Of a DNA stretch of 37,793 nucleotides, positions 1 to 7,987 are shown piece after piece. The stretch is taken from contig JAJXVB010000016.1 in the NCBI GenBank assembly GCA_021782365.1, positions 1-37,793 of the forward strand, written 5' to 3'. Numbering within the stretch: position 1 is the first letter of the stretch; each line of letters opens with the position of its first letter. The notes below the pieces were generated by a model. The model was not told the origin of the DNA. It saw nothing but the letters and a program-made list of their open reading frames with translations, and searched no databases. The position numbers and the translations under genes are program-made. This DNA comes from Pseudomonadota bacterium. GTDB taxonomy: Bacteria; Pseudomonadota; Gammaproteobacteria; Burkholderiales; Gallionellaceae.

Positions 1-35
1 TTTGCCAAATCGATGCCAATCGTTGTAATCTTCAT
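1..35 (-). CDS. IS110-family transposase, N-terminal fragment cut by window edge
   Basis: Only the first codons lie in the window, starting with ATG at 35 on the minus strand and reading MKITTIGIDLAK. This matches the N-terminus of IS110/IS1111-type DEDD transposases, where the Asp of the GIDLAK motif belongs to the RuvC-like catalytic core. A clear Shine-Dalgarno sequence (AAGGAG) lies about eight bases upstream, supporting this start. The rest of the gene lies outside the window, so completeness cannot be judged. The family call rests on twelve residues, but the motif is characteristic. Confidence 0.75.
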   Translation of the reverse strand, partial: MKITTIGIDLA

Positions 36-134
36 GACGGACGCTCCTTCTCTGTTTAGTGAATAAAACCATCACTACTTTGGCACTCAGATGCCGTTAG
101 GGGAAGTGGGCGTCCATTCCATTACTAGTGATGG
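36..134. other. Non-coding end of IS110 element with nested inverted repeats
   Basis: No gene is seen here. CCATCACTA at 69-77 is exactly complementary to TAGTGATGG at 126-134. Inside lies GGCA (82-85) with TGCC (92-95), and GGACGC (39-44) pairs with GCGTCC (110-115). IS110-group elements carry their guide (bridge) RNA in a non-coding end; in the IS110 group proper it is on the 5' side of the transposase, in the IS1111 group on the 3' side. This stretch could therefore be the element end, or part of such an RNA. The exact element boundary is not visible. Confidence 0.35.
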
Positions 135-167
135 CGAGTATACAATTAAAGAAAACCGGCTAAAATA

Positions 168-196
168 TTGGAGTAAAGTCAAAAGTGGTATATATA
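168..196 (+). promoter_or_regulatory. Candidate sigma-70 promoter for the secreted OB-fold protein
   Basis: TTGGAG at 168-173 and TATATA at 191-196 are 17 bases apart, about 30 bases before the ATG at 227. The -10 box is imperfect and the surroundings are AT-rich, so a chance match is possible. Confidence 0.35.
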
Positions 197-226
197 GACT
201 TAAATCCGCGTGATCCCTAAAGGACA

Positions 227-1207
227 ATGAAATTGAATAAAGCCAAGTTAGTTATTGTATTTTTGCCATTTGCACTTTCGCTGTTGCCATTACAAGCTAA
301 AGCAGAAAGCAACCCACTATCAAACTTGTTTGGCTCGATCATCGTCTTGGGGAATAAGCATAACAACACTGCCAGCGACAACCAGAATACAGCGGATAAA
401 TCTCAGGACAACAGCAATTCACCATCTCCAAACGAAATCATGAGAGATCTTGCGAGTAAGTACGATGGTATCCATGGTGCTCATGTTCCAATGACTTATA
501 GCACAGAGTGTAATAAATATATTAATCCAGGTCTTACAGAAGATATTAAGAAGATGGAAGAAAATTTCAAAATGGGACACTATGCCTATGTTGGTGGCCT
601 GGGATTTGAGGATGCAAATGCTGCCGCATTTTGCGCATTTGCGAATCGAACAATTGCCACGCCTTCAGATGAGAGCTTAGTTGGATTTTACCTGGGGTGG
701 TCAGTATTGGCCAATCATAAAGCAGGGATGGATACTCCAGAAGGTATAAGAAACGCTCAATATGCCTTAATTCTTTTAAAGCAAGATGCTCAAGCGAACA
801 AAAACTTGATATCGCTAATTGAAAACTCTGGTGTTATACCAGATGTGCCTGTTGCAGCAGAAAACGCGGATTTTAAAATGACTGCATTCAATGCAGCAAC
901 ACAATATAGCGGCAACAGCTTCGCATTCAAAAGAAAATACACCGGAAAAACCTTACGGATAAGTGGTGTGGTTGAAAGAATTAATGGTTCGGACAAGAGT
1001 GCCTTGATTGTCTTGGCAGGAATTCACAAGAAAAATCCAAATGACGAAGGTTGGGGTGACGTCGTTCAATGCACCATTACAGAGGATGGCGCTCTAAACC
1101 AAGCCATGAATATATCCAAAGGACAAGCAATCTCTGTGCAAGGTATTTATAAGCCCGATCAATACACAAGCGGAGTTTCGCTCGATGACTGTAGAATTGC
1201 CAACTGA
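227..1207 (+). CDS. Secreted protein with C-terminal tRNA_anti-like OB-fold domain
   Basis: 326 residues. The N-terminus is a classical signal peptide (basic start, hydrophobic core, probable cleavage after LQAKA near residue 26), so the mature protein should be periplasmic or exported. Residues 27-70 are low-complexity, rich in Asn, Ser and Asp. The middle part (about 75-200) is not recognised and has several Cys. The C-terminal ~100 residues (YTGKTLRISGVV, VVQCTI, ISKGQAISVQGIY, SLDDCRIAN) follow the pattern of the OB_fold / tRNA_anti-like domain found in many small exported bacterial proteins; its ligand is unknown. RBS AAAGGA precedes the ATG. The gene is clearly AT-richer than the core genes further on and lies next to an IS110 end, suggesting acquired DNA. 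Function unknown. Confidence 0.7.
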   Translation: MKLNKAKLVIVFLPFALSLLPLQAKAESNPLSNLFGSIIVLGNKHNNTASDNQNTADKSQDNSNSPSPNEIMRDLASKYDGIHGAHVPMTYSTECNKYINPGLTEDIKKMEENFKMGHYAYVGGLGFEDANAAAFCAFANRTIATPSDESLVGFYLGWSVLANHKAGMDTPEGIRNAQYALILLKQDAQANKNLISLIENSGVIPDVPVAAENADFKMTAFNAATQYSGNSFAFKRKYTGKTLRISGVVERINGSDKSALIVLAGIHKKNPNDEGWGDVVQCTITEDGALNQAMNISKGQAISVQGIYKPDQYTSGVSLDDCRIAN

Positions 1208-1352
1208 TCACCCATTAAAGCCGCGCACAAAACTTCTGATACCTTCCGCACCAGCTCGCGATCGAGACAGAAAGCATCATCATATTCACCAATTTGGCTT
1301 GTTCATGTAAAACTGCAATGCTTAAATCTCCCACAAAATAGGAACGCATCCA

Positions 1353-1676
1353 ATGAAACGCTATCTTTGTTTTGCTGCAATCACAATACTGTTGACTGGT
1401 TGTTTTGGGCCTGCTGAACCAACAGCCAAAGAAATTAGTGCTGCTTTAAAAGCAGCATATCTCAAGCATGGAACGCAATGGGTTGAGCTGATATCAGCTG
1501 AAAAAATTGGGTGTGTTGCAGCAAAGGATAAGCCTGGTTTTTCCTGTGATGTAAAACTTACCGAATTAAAAGCGGATATAAGATCATTCAACCCAGTAAA
1601 AACCATTCAACCACCTCGCACCGTTAACATTCGGTTTGTAAAATCTGAGAATGGGTGGGAAGCAATACCAGAATAG
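1353..1676 (+). CDS. Small putative lipoprotein, function unknown
   Basis: 107 residues. The N-terminus MKRYLCFAAITILLTGC is a lipoprotein signal with lipobox LTGC, predicting lipidation at Cys17 and membrane anchoring. The mature part is about 90 residues with two further Cys (IGC, FSC) and ends with a beta-like stretch (TVNIRFVKSENGWEAI), a pattern common in small periplasmic lipoproteins; the two Cys could form a disulfide. AGGA lies nine bases before the ATG. It shares the lower GC content of the preceding gene, 145 bases away on the same strand. No family is recognised. Confidence 0.65.
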   Translation: MKRYLCFAAITILLTGCFGPAEPTAKEISAALKAAYLKHGTQWVELISAEKIGCVAAKDKPGFSCDVKLTELKADIRSFNPVKTIQPPRTVNIRFVKSENGWEAIPE

Positions 1677-1677
1677 G

Positions 1678-1695
1678 TTGCATTGATGCAATTTT
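1678..1695 (+). terminator. Weak intrinsic terminator after the lipoprotein gene
   Basis: A short perfect hairpin (TTGCA, loop TTGA, TGCAA) directly after the TAG stop is followed by TTTT. The stem is only five base pairs, so the call is tentative. Confidence 0.35.
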
Positions 1696-1717
1696 CAGCT
1701 TCCGGTTTGTTCCCGTC

Positions 1718-2500
1718 TTACTGCACCCCTTTAGTGCCTGATTTTTTCAGGGCTCGCTGAGGGAACAGCAGGATGCAGGCGACAATGATGAGCATGAGCG
1801 CCGCTGAAGCGGAATAGCCGTTGAATGCAAGCCCGCCTGCATTCAACGGCTTGTCGAGAAAATCGCCCACCACAGCGCCAAGCGGTCTGGTCAAGATAAA
1901 CGCGGCCCAGAAAAGCGTCGTCCTGGATATGTTTGTCCAGAAATAGGCTGCGGCCACAGCCCCTAGCAGGACGCTGAAAATGATCGCACCATCGCCGTAC
2001 CCGAGTCCTGCCGTATCAGCTGTCCAGTCGCCAAGCGCGGTACCCAGGGTTTGAGAAAACATGATGGTCACCCAATAAAATATTTCTTCTTTGGGAGCGT
2101 TCACCGTTTCGACTGAAACAGAGCCAAGCGATTTGTACCAGACAGCCAAAGATACCATCAGTAGAATAAACAGCAATGAGGCGCCGCCCGCATAACCTAT
2201 CCCAAGCGACCTGTCTGCAAAATCAGCCAGCGTTGTTCCGACTGTCGTGGTTGCGATGATGGTCGTCCAGTACAGAACCGGGTGAAACTGCTTCGCCTTG
2301 ACTTGAGCAAAAACCGCGATGAAAAATATGACCGCAAAAATCGCTGTCCCTGCCAGATATCCCAGATTCATCGACATGGACACTGCGTCGCCGCCGGTTT
2401 CACCCAGCGTGGTGGCAACAATCTTTATGATCCAGAAAATCAGGGTCAGCTCGGGCACCTTGCTGAGTGTGCTGGCATTGTTCAAGACCGTTTCCTTCAT
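1718..2500 (-). CDS. COG4705-type polytopic membrane protein with four internal repeats
   Basis: 260 residues, mostly hydrophobic, with about eight likely transmembrane segments; matches the COG4705 family of uncharacterised inner-membrane proteins. Four copies of an LG-x3-(G/A)-D type motif are visible: TLGETGGD ending at Asp38, TVGTTLAD at Asp93, TLGTALGD at Asp158 and PLGAVVGD at Asp213. Asp spacing is 55, 65, 55, so residues ~1-120 and ~121-240 look like duplicated halves, each itself a repeat pair. Conserved Asp in membrane repeats would fit cation transport, but that is inference. It lies 92 bases behind tonB on the same strand and may be the last gene of that transcript. ATG at 2500 is the only reasonable start; its RBS is weak. 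Confidence 0.7.
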   Translation of the reverse strand: MKETVLNNASTLSKVPELTLIFWIIKIVATTLGETGGDAVSMSMNLGYLAGTAIFAVIFFIAVFAQVKAKQFHPVLYWTTIIATTTVGTTLADFADRSLGIGYAGGASLLFILLMVSLAVWYKSLGSVSVETVNAPKEEIFYWVTIMFSQTLGTALGDWTADTAGLGYGDGAIIFSVLLGAVAAAYFWTNISRTTLFWAAFILTRPLGAVVGDFLDKPLNAGGLAFNGYSASAALMLIIVACILLFPQRALKKSGTKGVQ

Positions 2501-2592
2501 GTTCGAATGATAGCTCCGACCGCAAAATCAGCAAAAGGGTTCGCAATGATCGCGAAGTCGGAGATCTTTGTTGCGCGGGATTAAACGTGAAG

Positions 2593-3228
2593 TCAGTCTT
2601 CTAACGTTCCGTTCAAAACAAAACGCACCCACACCTCGAACTGCAGTACCTTGCCGGCAAATCCGGCTGGCGGCGCAGGATAGGAAGCCGCTACAACGGC
2701 TCTTTTGGCTGCCGCATCCAGCATGCTCGAACCGCTTGATGTCACAATAGACAGATTGCTCACCCTTCCGTCCAGATAATTGAAGGCCACCTTGGTCTTG
2801 CCCGCGACATGCGCCATGCGAGCGGATGCCGGATATACCACAGCCGCCTGAACAGCCGCCTTCACCGCCCCCTTGAAGCTGTCCGAAACCGTCGCGGGTT
2901 GCGCAGGCTTAGGCGGCGCGACAGGTTTTACAGGCAGCGTCACCGGTGCTTCCTGCGCGATCGGCTCGGGCTCCTCTATCTTCGGAATTGGCTCAGTCTT
3001 TTCTCTTGGTTCCGCATGCGCAACTCTATGCTGCACAGGTTTGGGCGGCTCGATCTTTTTCTCCGGCGGAGTTTCGGGTTTCACGGGCTCCGGAAAGGAA
3101 AGCATCACGGCAGGCTCCTGGGTTTCCGCTTTCACCTGTTTCTTTGCGGCAACGAGCAGTATCCCCGAGATCACCAGCACCTCGATCGCCAGTGCGGCTA
3201 TGGCGGAATTCGTCAACCGTAGTCTCAC
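2593..3228 (-). CDS. tonB: TonB energy transducer, dedicated to the adjacent receptor
   Basis: Periplasm-spanning protein that passes proton-motive force from ExbBD to an outer-membrane receptor. The chosen start is GTG at 3228, preceded by AGGAGG with good spacing and overlapping the exbD stop (GTGA); an upstream in-frame start would add 19 residues overlapping exbD and lacks such support. The 211-residue protein has a short basic N-terminus, one membrane anchor (about residues 7-27), a Pro/Lys/Glu-rich spacer (PVKPETPPEKKIEPPKP, then PVKPVAPPKPAQPAT) and a C-terminal TonB_C domain (VVYPASARMAHVAGK, FNYLDGRVSNLSIVTSSG, LDAAAKRAVVAASYP, FEVWVRFVL). Last gene of an exbB-exbD-tonB triplet behind a TonB-dependent receptor. 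Confidence 0.9.
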   Translation of the reverse strand: MRLRLTNSAIAALAIEVLVISGILLVAAKKQVKAETQEPAVMLSFPEPVKPETPPEKKIEPPKPVQHRVAHAEPREKTEPIPKIEEPEPIAQEAPVTLPVKPVAPPKPAQPATVSDSFKGAVKAAVQAAVVYPASARMAHVAGKTKVAFNYLDGRVSNLSIVTSSGSSMLDAAAKRAVVAASYPAPPAGFAGKVLQFEVWVRFVLNGTLED

Positions 3229-3629
3229 GGGCCCTCCTGCTTTTGCGCAGCAAGTCCGATCTGTGTGACGCCCGCCTGCCTGCATGCGTCCATCGCATGC
3301 ATCAGATTCTGCGTCGAAGTCGCGCTGTTTGCGATGATCGTCACGATCGTGTGATCGCCCTTCTGCCTAAGAAGGGCAGTCAGCTGTGCGAGAGCCATCC
3401 TCTTTCCATCGACGTCGACGTTTCCATCCACGTCCACATTCACGATCAGCTTTGGCTGGTCGAGTGTGGTGGCCGTCGAACTCTTCGCAAGGCTGGAGCT
3501 GATCCCTGTCGAAGGGATCATGTGCAGCGTGATCATGATGAAGAACACCAGAAGAAAGAACATGATGTCTATCATCGGGATGATCTCGATGCGCGCCTTC
3601 TTCACCTCGAAATATTTCATCGCAGCCAT
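3225..3629 (-). CDS. exbD: ExbD/TolR-family proton-channel subunit
   Basis: 134 residues from ATG at 3629 (GAGG ten bases upstream, one base after the exbB stop); a TTG nine bases earlier is too close to the RBS. One transmembrane helix after a short cytoplasmic N-terminus: ARIEIIPMIDIMFFLLVFF. It contains the family's essential membrane Asp (the D of PMIDIMFFLLVFF). The periplasmic part (VDVDGNVDVDGKRMALAQL, then VTIIANSATSTQNLMHAMDACRQAGV) follows the usual ExbD fold, in which residues after the TM contact TonB. Works with ExbB as the proton-driven motor. Confidence 0.93.
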   Translation of the reverse strand: MAAMKYFEVKKARIEIIPMIDIMFFLLVFFIMITLHMIPSTGISSSLAKSSTATTLDQPKLIVNVDVDGNVDVDGKRMALAQLTALLRQKGDHTIVTIIANSATSTQNLMHAMDACRQAGVTQIGLAAQKQEGP

Positions 3630-3630
3630 T

Positions 3631-4305
3631 TCACGCAATCCTCACCTTGGGTCCCTGAACGATCTTGGGGGGGCTCGTTGCATCCTGATAATGCAGATAC
3701 ATGCGGTTTAGCAGCATCACCTTGAGCGTTTCCAGCTGATGCATGATCACGCGCACCCTGTTGTTCAGCGCATTGAAAAAGAACAGCCCTATGATCGCGA
3801 TAACCAGGCCGAAAGCCGTCGCGAGCAGCGCTTCCGCGACTCCGCCCGTCACCTTGGTCGGCGCGCTTCCCGCATCGCCCAGAACCTGGAATGCGTTGAA
3901 CATCCCGAGTATGGTTCCAAGCAGTCCCAGGAGCGGAGCCATCGTGACGATGGTGTCGAGTATCCACAGGAAGCGGTCTATGCCTGGCGCCTCGCGCATG
4001 ATGGATTCGTCCAGCTTGTCGGCTATCCTGTCGAAGTCATGCGCAAGATCGTGCTTCAATGCGACCTCGATCACATTCACGTGCGGCAGCGCGTCATATC
4101 CTTCGCCGAGATGGGCGAGAATCTGATCGCCGATGCTCGTTTCGGATTCCAGCTTGTCCATGATCTGATTGCCCTGCTTGATCACCTTCATCAGATGCCA
4201 GCTCCGCTCTATCGAAATGGTCAGCGCCAACAGCAACAGCACCGCCATCAGATAAAGTATTCCGCTGGAAGAATTTGCAACGTGTTCTATCGTTTCCATG
4301 TTCAT
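3631..4305 (-). CDS. exbB: ExbB/MotA-TolQ-type proton channel subunit
   Basis: 224 residues with three transmembrane segments: about residues 16-35 (GILYLMAVLLLLALTI), about 115-140 (ILDTIVTMAPLLGLLGTILGMF) and about 160-185 (LLATAFGLVIAIIGLFFFN), with the cytoplasmic loop between the first two. The TM2-TM3 region carries the family core TMAPLLGLLGTILGMF and GGVAEALLATAFGLVIAI. ATG at 4305 was chosen because AGGAG lies six bases upstream; the open frame extends 58 codons further, but that stretch overlaps the phosphoesterase gene and does not resemble ExbB. It follows the phosphoesterase stop by 26 bases and exbD starts one base after it. Confidence 0.93.
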   Translation of the reverse strand: MNMETIEHVANSSSGILYLMAVLLLLALTISIERSWHLMKVIKQGNQIMDKLESETSIGDQILAHLGEGYDALPHVNVIEVALKHDLAHDFDRIADKLDESIMREAPGIDRFLWILDTIVTMAPLLGLLGTILGMFNAFQVLGDAGSAPTKVTGGVAEALLATAFGLVIAIIGLFFFNALNNRVRVIMHQLETLKVMLLNRMYLHYQDATSPPKIVQGPKVRIA

Positions 4306-4331
4306 CTCTTTCTCCTGTCCCCTTAAATAAT

Positions 4332-5675
4332 CTATTCGACTCTCGCCCGTTCGCAGACCGAACGGTTGCCGTCTATCGCGCAGGTATTGCGCAATTTTCC
4401 ATCGACATCCCAGACCTTGGCTTCCCACTTTGCTGCCCCTGTCCTCTCCAATGTCATGTAACCGAACCCCCCCACCCATGAACTCAAGTGTTTAACGATC
4501 GCTCCGGGTGCCGGCGCAATATCGATGGAATCGGGCAGAGGCGCCGTATCTTCCATGGTTCCGGAAAAGCCCGCGATGAATTGCGTGGGATGTCCGCTTG
4601 AAAAGCTCACCTGCTGCCATGCATGCACATGCCCGGAAAGCAGCATGTCCACGCCCGCCGGCAAAAGTTCTGGATCTAGCGCGCCGAATACGGACTGTAT
4701 TCCCTGATTTCCCGGAAGAAGGCGGCCGTCTTCGGAAGTCGACAAGCCGAGCATAGGCTGATGGTTGGCGACTATGTTGTAAGAAGCCTGCTTCACCAAT
4801 TCTGCAAGCCTTTTGTGCATTTTGCTGTATTTCATCCAGCGCATGTCCCCCGATGGAATCGTTTCTTCCGGCGCATTGGACGTATCCATCACGATGAGCT
4901 GCGCGTCTTCCCCCAGGGGAACCGCATAGGGATCGCTGTAATTTCCGATATCGTCGTTAGCCGCATCGTTGCAATCCCGTCCCGATTCAAGAGGGCGAGG
5001 ATCCATCATGCGCCACCAGCCCTGGCCTGCCCTTGAGCAGGACTCATGATTGCCGCGCACCAGTACCCACGGCGCTGCTTTCAGCAATGCCTTTCCTGGC
5101 ATGAAAAAATCCGCCTCCCACGCATCCCAGCCATAACCCCATGGGCTGCCTTTGCACTCCGGATAGTCGGAAGGGCAGGGACTCTCCCTGTATAGAAGAT
5201 CGCCGACATGAACGACGAGATCGGGCTTCCAGCCTGACGCTTCCGCGGCTATCCTTGCAAATGGATAAAGCCTTCCGTCATTGCATGCCTGGTAGGCATG
5301 GTCTCCCTTCTTCAGCCGGCAGCCCGTATCGCCGATGACGACGATGCGTTTCACCACCCTGGGAATGAGCGGCAGCAGTTCATGCCCCACCGATACTCGT
5401 CCGGCATCTTCAGGAATTTCCATTTCGCAGGCTAACAGCGGAAAATCAGCCGGTTTTCCGTTTCTGCCAGGCAGAGAATCTGGCTTTGCTCTTACCTTCA
5501 TGCGCACTTCCTTTCCGTCGATCCGGATCAACGGACATCTTGCATTTGCGGTGATCACCCTTGCCACCTGAACGCCATTCTCTCCCAGCACAACGTAGAC
5601 AGTGTCCTCCGCGAGCGCAGTCCTGCCTGCCAATGCAAACAGCATGCAGAACATTATGCCGATGTATCCTGGCAT
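4332..5675 (-). CDS. Secreted calcineurin-like metallophosphoesterase
   Basis: 447 residues starting at ATG 5675 (GAGGG seven bases upstream; a GTG six codons earlier is less likely). Signal peptide to about residue 23 (LFALAGRTALA), so it acts in the periplasm or outside. All motifs of the calcineurin-like phosphoesterase superfamily are seen in order: IVVIGDTG (metal Asp116), VVHVGDLLY (Asp159), VLVRGNHES (Asn209-His210), NIVANHQPML and LLSGHVHAWQQ; it should bind two metals and hydrolyse phosphate mono- or diesters. Several Cys (GCRLKKGDHAYQAC, PCPSDYPEC) could form disulfides. About 110 residues precede the catalytic domain and may be a purple-acid-phosphatase-like N-terminal domain. It lies between a TonB receptor and exbB, suggesting it frees phosphate from, or processes, the imported substrate; the substrate cannot be told. 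Confidence 0.85.
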   Translation of the reverse strand: MPGYIGIMFCMLFALAGRTALAEDTVYVVLGENGVQVARVITANARCPLIRIDGKEVRMKVRAKPDSLPGRNGKPADFPLLACEMEIPEDAGRVSVGHELLPLIPRVVKRIVVIGDTGCRLKKGDHAYQACNDGRLYPFARIAAEASGWKPDLVVHVGDLLYRESPCPSDYPECKGSPWGYGWDAWEADFFMPGKALLKAAPWVLVRGNHESCSRAGQGWWRMMDPRPLESGRDCNDAANDDIGNYSDPYAVPLGEDAQLIVMDTSNAPEETIPSGDMRWMKYSKMHKRLAELVKQASYNIVANHQPMLGLSTSEDGRLLPGNQGIQSVFGALDPELLPAGVDMLLSGHVHAWQQVSFSSGHPTQFIAGFSGTMEDTAPLPDSIDIAPAPGAIVKHLSSWVGGFGYMTLERTGAAKWEAKVWDVDGKLRNTCAIDGNRSVCERARVE

Positions 5676-5700
5676 GTGTTTTCCCTCTCGCACAAATGGA

Positions 5701-5720
5701 AAAGGGGCACGAGGCCCCTC
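5701..5720 (-). terminator. Hairpin between receptor and phosphoesterase genes
   Basis: On the minus strand AGGGGC, loop CTCGT, GCCCCT is followed by a short T run. With so few U residues it would act as a partial terminator or attenuator that lowers expression of phosphoesterase-exbB-exbD-tonB relative to the receptor, or as an mRNA-stabilising 3' end. Confidence 0.5.
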
Positions 5721-5730
5721 TCCATTCAGA

Positions 5731-7920
5731 TTAAAGATCGACGGACAGGCTCACCATCACGGTGCGCGTCGGCATCGCGTAGAACATCGGATTGCCATTC
5801 GCATCGTTGGCAAAAGAAGCGTAGATCTGGTTCTTGTTCATCAGGTTGTCAATCTGAAATCCGACCCTGGCATTCTTCCCAAGAAAACCGTTCTTATCCA
5901 GCACATAGCTCGAAGCGAAATTCACCGTGGTATAGCTCGAAAACGGAATCGCATTGCCGTTTACATCTACGCCGCTGTAATACTGCCCGACTTCCTTAGC
6001 CATCAGGGAGGCATAGGCCGGACCGTGGTTGTAAATCAAGCCCAGAGCAGCCGTTCCCTTGGGCACGTTCTGCAATACCGTGCCTGCCGTGCTCACCGAA
6101 TAGTTGTTGATCGCATAGTTGCCGTACAGGCTTAAGCCGCCACCCAACATGTAGGTGCCTTCACCTTCGATCCCGCTGTATTTCACTCCACCCGTGTTGT
6201 TATAGCAGGTGTAGATTCCGCAAGGCGTCGGCGTATTCTGGTTTGAAAAATCGATGTAATAGACATCGGCTGAAAGCGCAAGCTTCTCGGTATTCCATGT
6301 CGTACCCAACTGGTAGTTGGTCGACTGTGCAGGCTGCAGGGTACCGGGATCGGTGGCAACCGTGCCATGGGTCGGATAAAAAGCGTTGAGATTAGGCGCC
6401 AGCATACCCTGGGCATACTGGGCATAGACAGACAGGTCGGGTTGCACCATGTATCGCGCATTCAAGGTCGGCAGCGCCTTGGTCCAGGTCTGCGAAGTGC
6501 TGAGCGGTCCATTCGTTGCTCCCTGATTCACCGTTGCATCTATCGTGCGGTTGAAGGACACGTATTTCAAACCGGGTGTCACGGTCAGATCCTTCATAGG
6601 TTTCCATTCATACTGCAAATAAGGCTGTATGGTGGTCAGCGTGTCCTGCATCAGCCTGTCTATCCCGTTGACGCCGCCACCAGCAGGATTGAGCGCGCCA
6701 TTGAGCGAGAAGTCGACTTCGATCTGGGAACGGTTGTTCGACTGATGATCAATCCACAATCCCATGTCGATCTGGCCAGCTCCAACCGGCTTTGTCATGC
6801 GCAGGGTGTTGCCTACCGACCTGTAATTCATCGTCATCATCTGGCCTGGCACATTGTTCGGGCCATAGGTCGTGCCATTGGGCTGGGCAAGGCCGGGATC
6901 CACACCATTGGTGCCGTCATGATAATAGGCATAGGTGTAGAGCTTGTCGTCTATCGTCCAGTCGCCCTGCATGGTCTGCAGTCCGATATACTCGAAGTCC
7001 GACGTGATGTTGTCGATGTTATAGCCTGCAAAATCCTGGCTGGTCGGGTCGTTGTTGAGACCGAAGTTGGTGCCGAATTTCTGCATGTTTGCTGCGGTCG
7101 TGCCCAATGCAACGTTTTGATGCAGCTTGTTTTGCATGGTGACTATGGTGAGCAGCGAGTTGTCGCCAACCGGCCTGATGTATTTCAAAAACAGGTTCTC
7201 GCGACGCTGGCCTGCATTGGTCAAGTATCCATCCGTCTGGAAATTCTTGTAATCGATGAAGGCGCGGGCATCTCCTGCATCCTTCATCGTTCCGGTATCC
7301 AGTTCCGCACCGAACAGCCTGGTGTTGAAACTGCCTACTGTTGCATAAGGTGTGACACCGCCCTGTGAGCTGACATCCTTGGATGAGACAGCGATCGTTC
7401 CGCCGAAAGTTGCATTGCCGATATTGCTGGCGTCTCCCGGGCCGCGATCGACGACGATCTTGCCGGTGTCCTGCTGCATGAAATAGGAAGTCGAGTGCTG
7501 CGAGAAGTCGTTCGAGTCGCCCCAGGGTATGCCGTCAAAGGTCACATTGTATTGGCCGTTCTGGAATCCCCTCATCGACAAGGCCTGCGTTTCCATCATG
7601 CCCGTTCCGTTAGGGTCCACGCTCATCACGCTGGGCGCAATTGCCGCAATGTCTGAATAATTTGAACCAGGCGCTGCATTTTCCTGGATGTAATGCTGGT
7701 TGATAATGGACTGCGGTTCGGTCGCGACAAGCGAACCCTTGGTTGGAGCCTGGTAAGTCGCTGAATTCTGAGTCTGCGTTGGCGCATTATCCGAATTGCT
7801 TCCGCTCTGTACCGTTCCCAAATCCACGGCGTCCTGAGCCAAGGATAACTGCGTTGCGCTGATCAACGCACCGCTCAACATCAGCTGAGCGAGTTTTTTC
7901 ATCTTGAAGCTGGCTTGCAT
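5731..7920 (-). CDS. TonB-dependent outer-membrane receptor
   Basis: 729 residues. Signal peptide MKKLAQLMLSGALISATQLSLA with cleavage before QDAVDLGTVQ, which may serve as the TonB box. The plug domain spans about residues 55-180 (SALSMRGF-type motif ALSMRGFQNGQYNVTFDGIPWGD, then KIVVDRGPGDASNIGNATFGGTIAVSSKD). The rest is a 22-strand-type barrel with alternating aromatic strands, ending RTVMVSLSVDL. One loop carries a Cys pair (PCGIYTC). A strong RBS (AGGAG) precedes the ATG. It heads the receptor-phosphoesterase-exbB-exbD-tonB unit and follows a two-component system on the same strand; the likely control site is in the 100 bases upstream. Substrate unknown: an organophosphate, a phosphorylated siderophore or a metal complex would all fit. 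Confidence 0.9.
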   Translation of the reverse strand: MQASFKMKKLAQLMLSGALISATQLSLAQDAVDLGTVQSGSNSDNAPTQTQNSATYQAPTKGSLVATEPQSIINQHYIQENAAPGSNYSDIAAIAPSVMSVDPNGTGMMETQALSMRGFQNGQYNVTFDGIPWGDSNDFSQHSTSYFMQQDTGKIVVDRGPGDASNIGNATFGGTIAVSSKDVSSQGGVTPYATVGSFNTRLFGAELDTGTMKDAGDARAFIDYKNFQTDGYLTNAGQRRENLFLKYIRPVGDNSLLTIVTMQNKLHQNVALGTTAANMQKFGTNFGLNNDPTSQDFAGYNIDNITSDFEYIGLQTMQGDWTIDDKLYTYAYYHDGTNGVDPGLAQPNGTTYGPNNVPGQMMTMNYRSVGNTLRMTKPVGAGQIDMGLWIDHQSNNRSQIEVDFSLNGALNPAGGGVNGIDRLMQDTLTTIQPYLQYEWKPMKDLTVTPGLKYVSFNRTIDATVNQGATNGPLSTSQTWTKALPTLNARYMVQPDLSVYAQYAQGMLAPNLNAFYPTHGTVATDPGTLQPAQSTNYQLGTTWNTEKLALSADVYYIDFSNQNTPTPCGIYTCYNNTGGVKYSGIEGEGTYMLGGGLSLYGNYAINNYSVSTAGTVLQNVPKGTAALGLIYNHGPAYASLMAKEVGQYYSGVDVNGNAIPFSSYTTVNFASSYVLDKNGFLGKNARVGFQIDNLMNKNQIYASFANDANGNPMFYAMPTRTVMVSLSVDL

Positions 7921-7987
7921 TTATATCTCCTGTTGAATTAATCCATGGGATGCATCGCGGACATTCCAACAAGATAAGGGGCGAGAC

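Noticed and set aside
3229..3285. N-terminal extension of TonB
   Set aside because: It would place a Cys-rich, polar stretch before the membrane anchor and overlap exbD by 61 bases; GTG at 3228 has AGGAGG and a coupled GTGA overlap.
4306..4479. N-terminal extension of ExbB
   Set aside because: It overlaps the phosphoesterase 3' end and lacks ExbB similarity; a strong RBS supports ATG at 4305.
6367..7368. 333-codon plus-strand frame within the TonB receptor
   Set aside because: Antisense to a clear receptor gene; no RBS or recognisable protein features.
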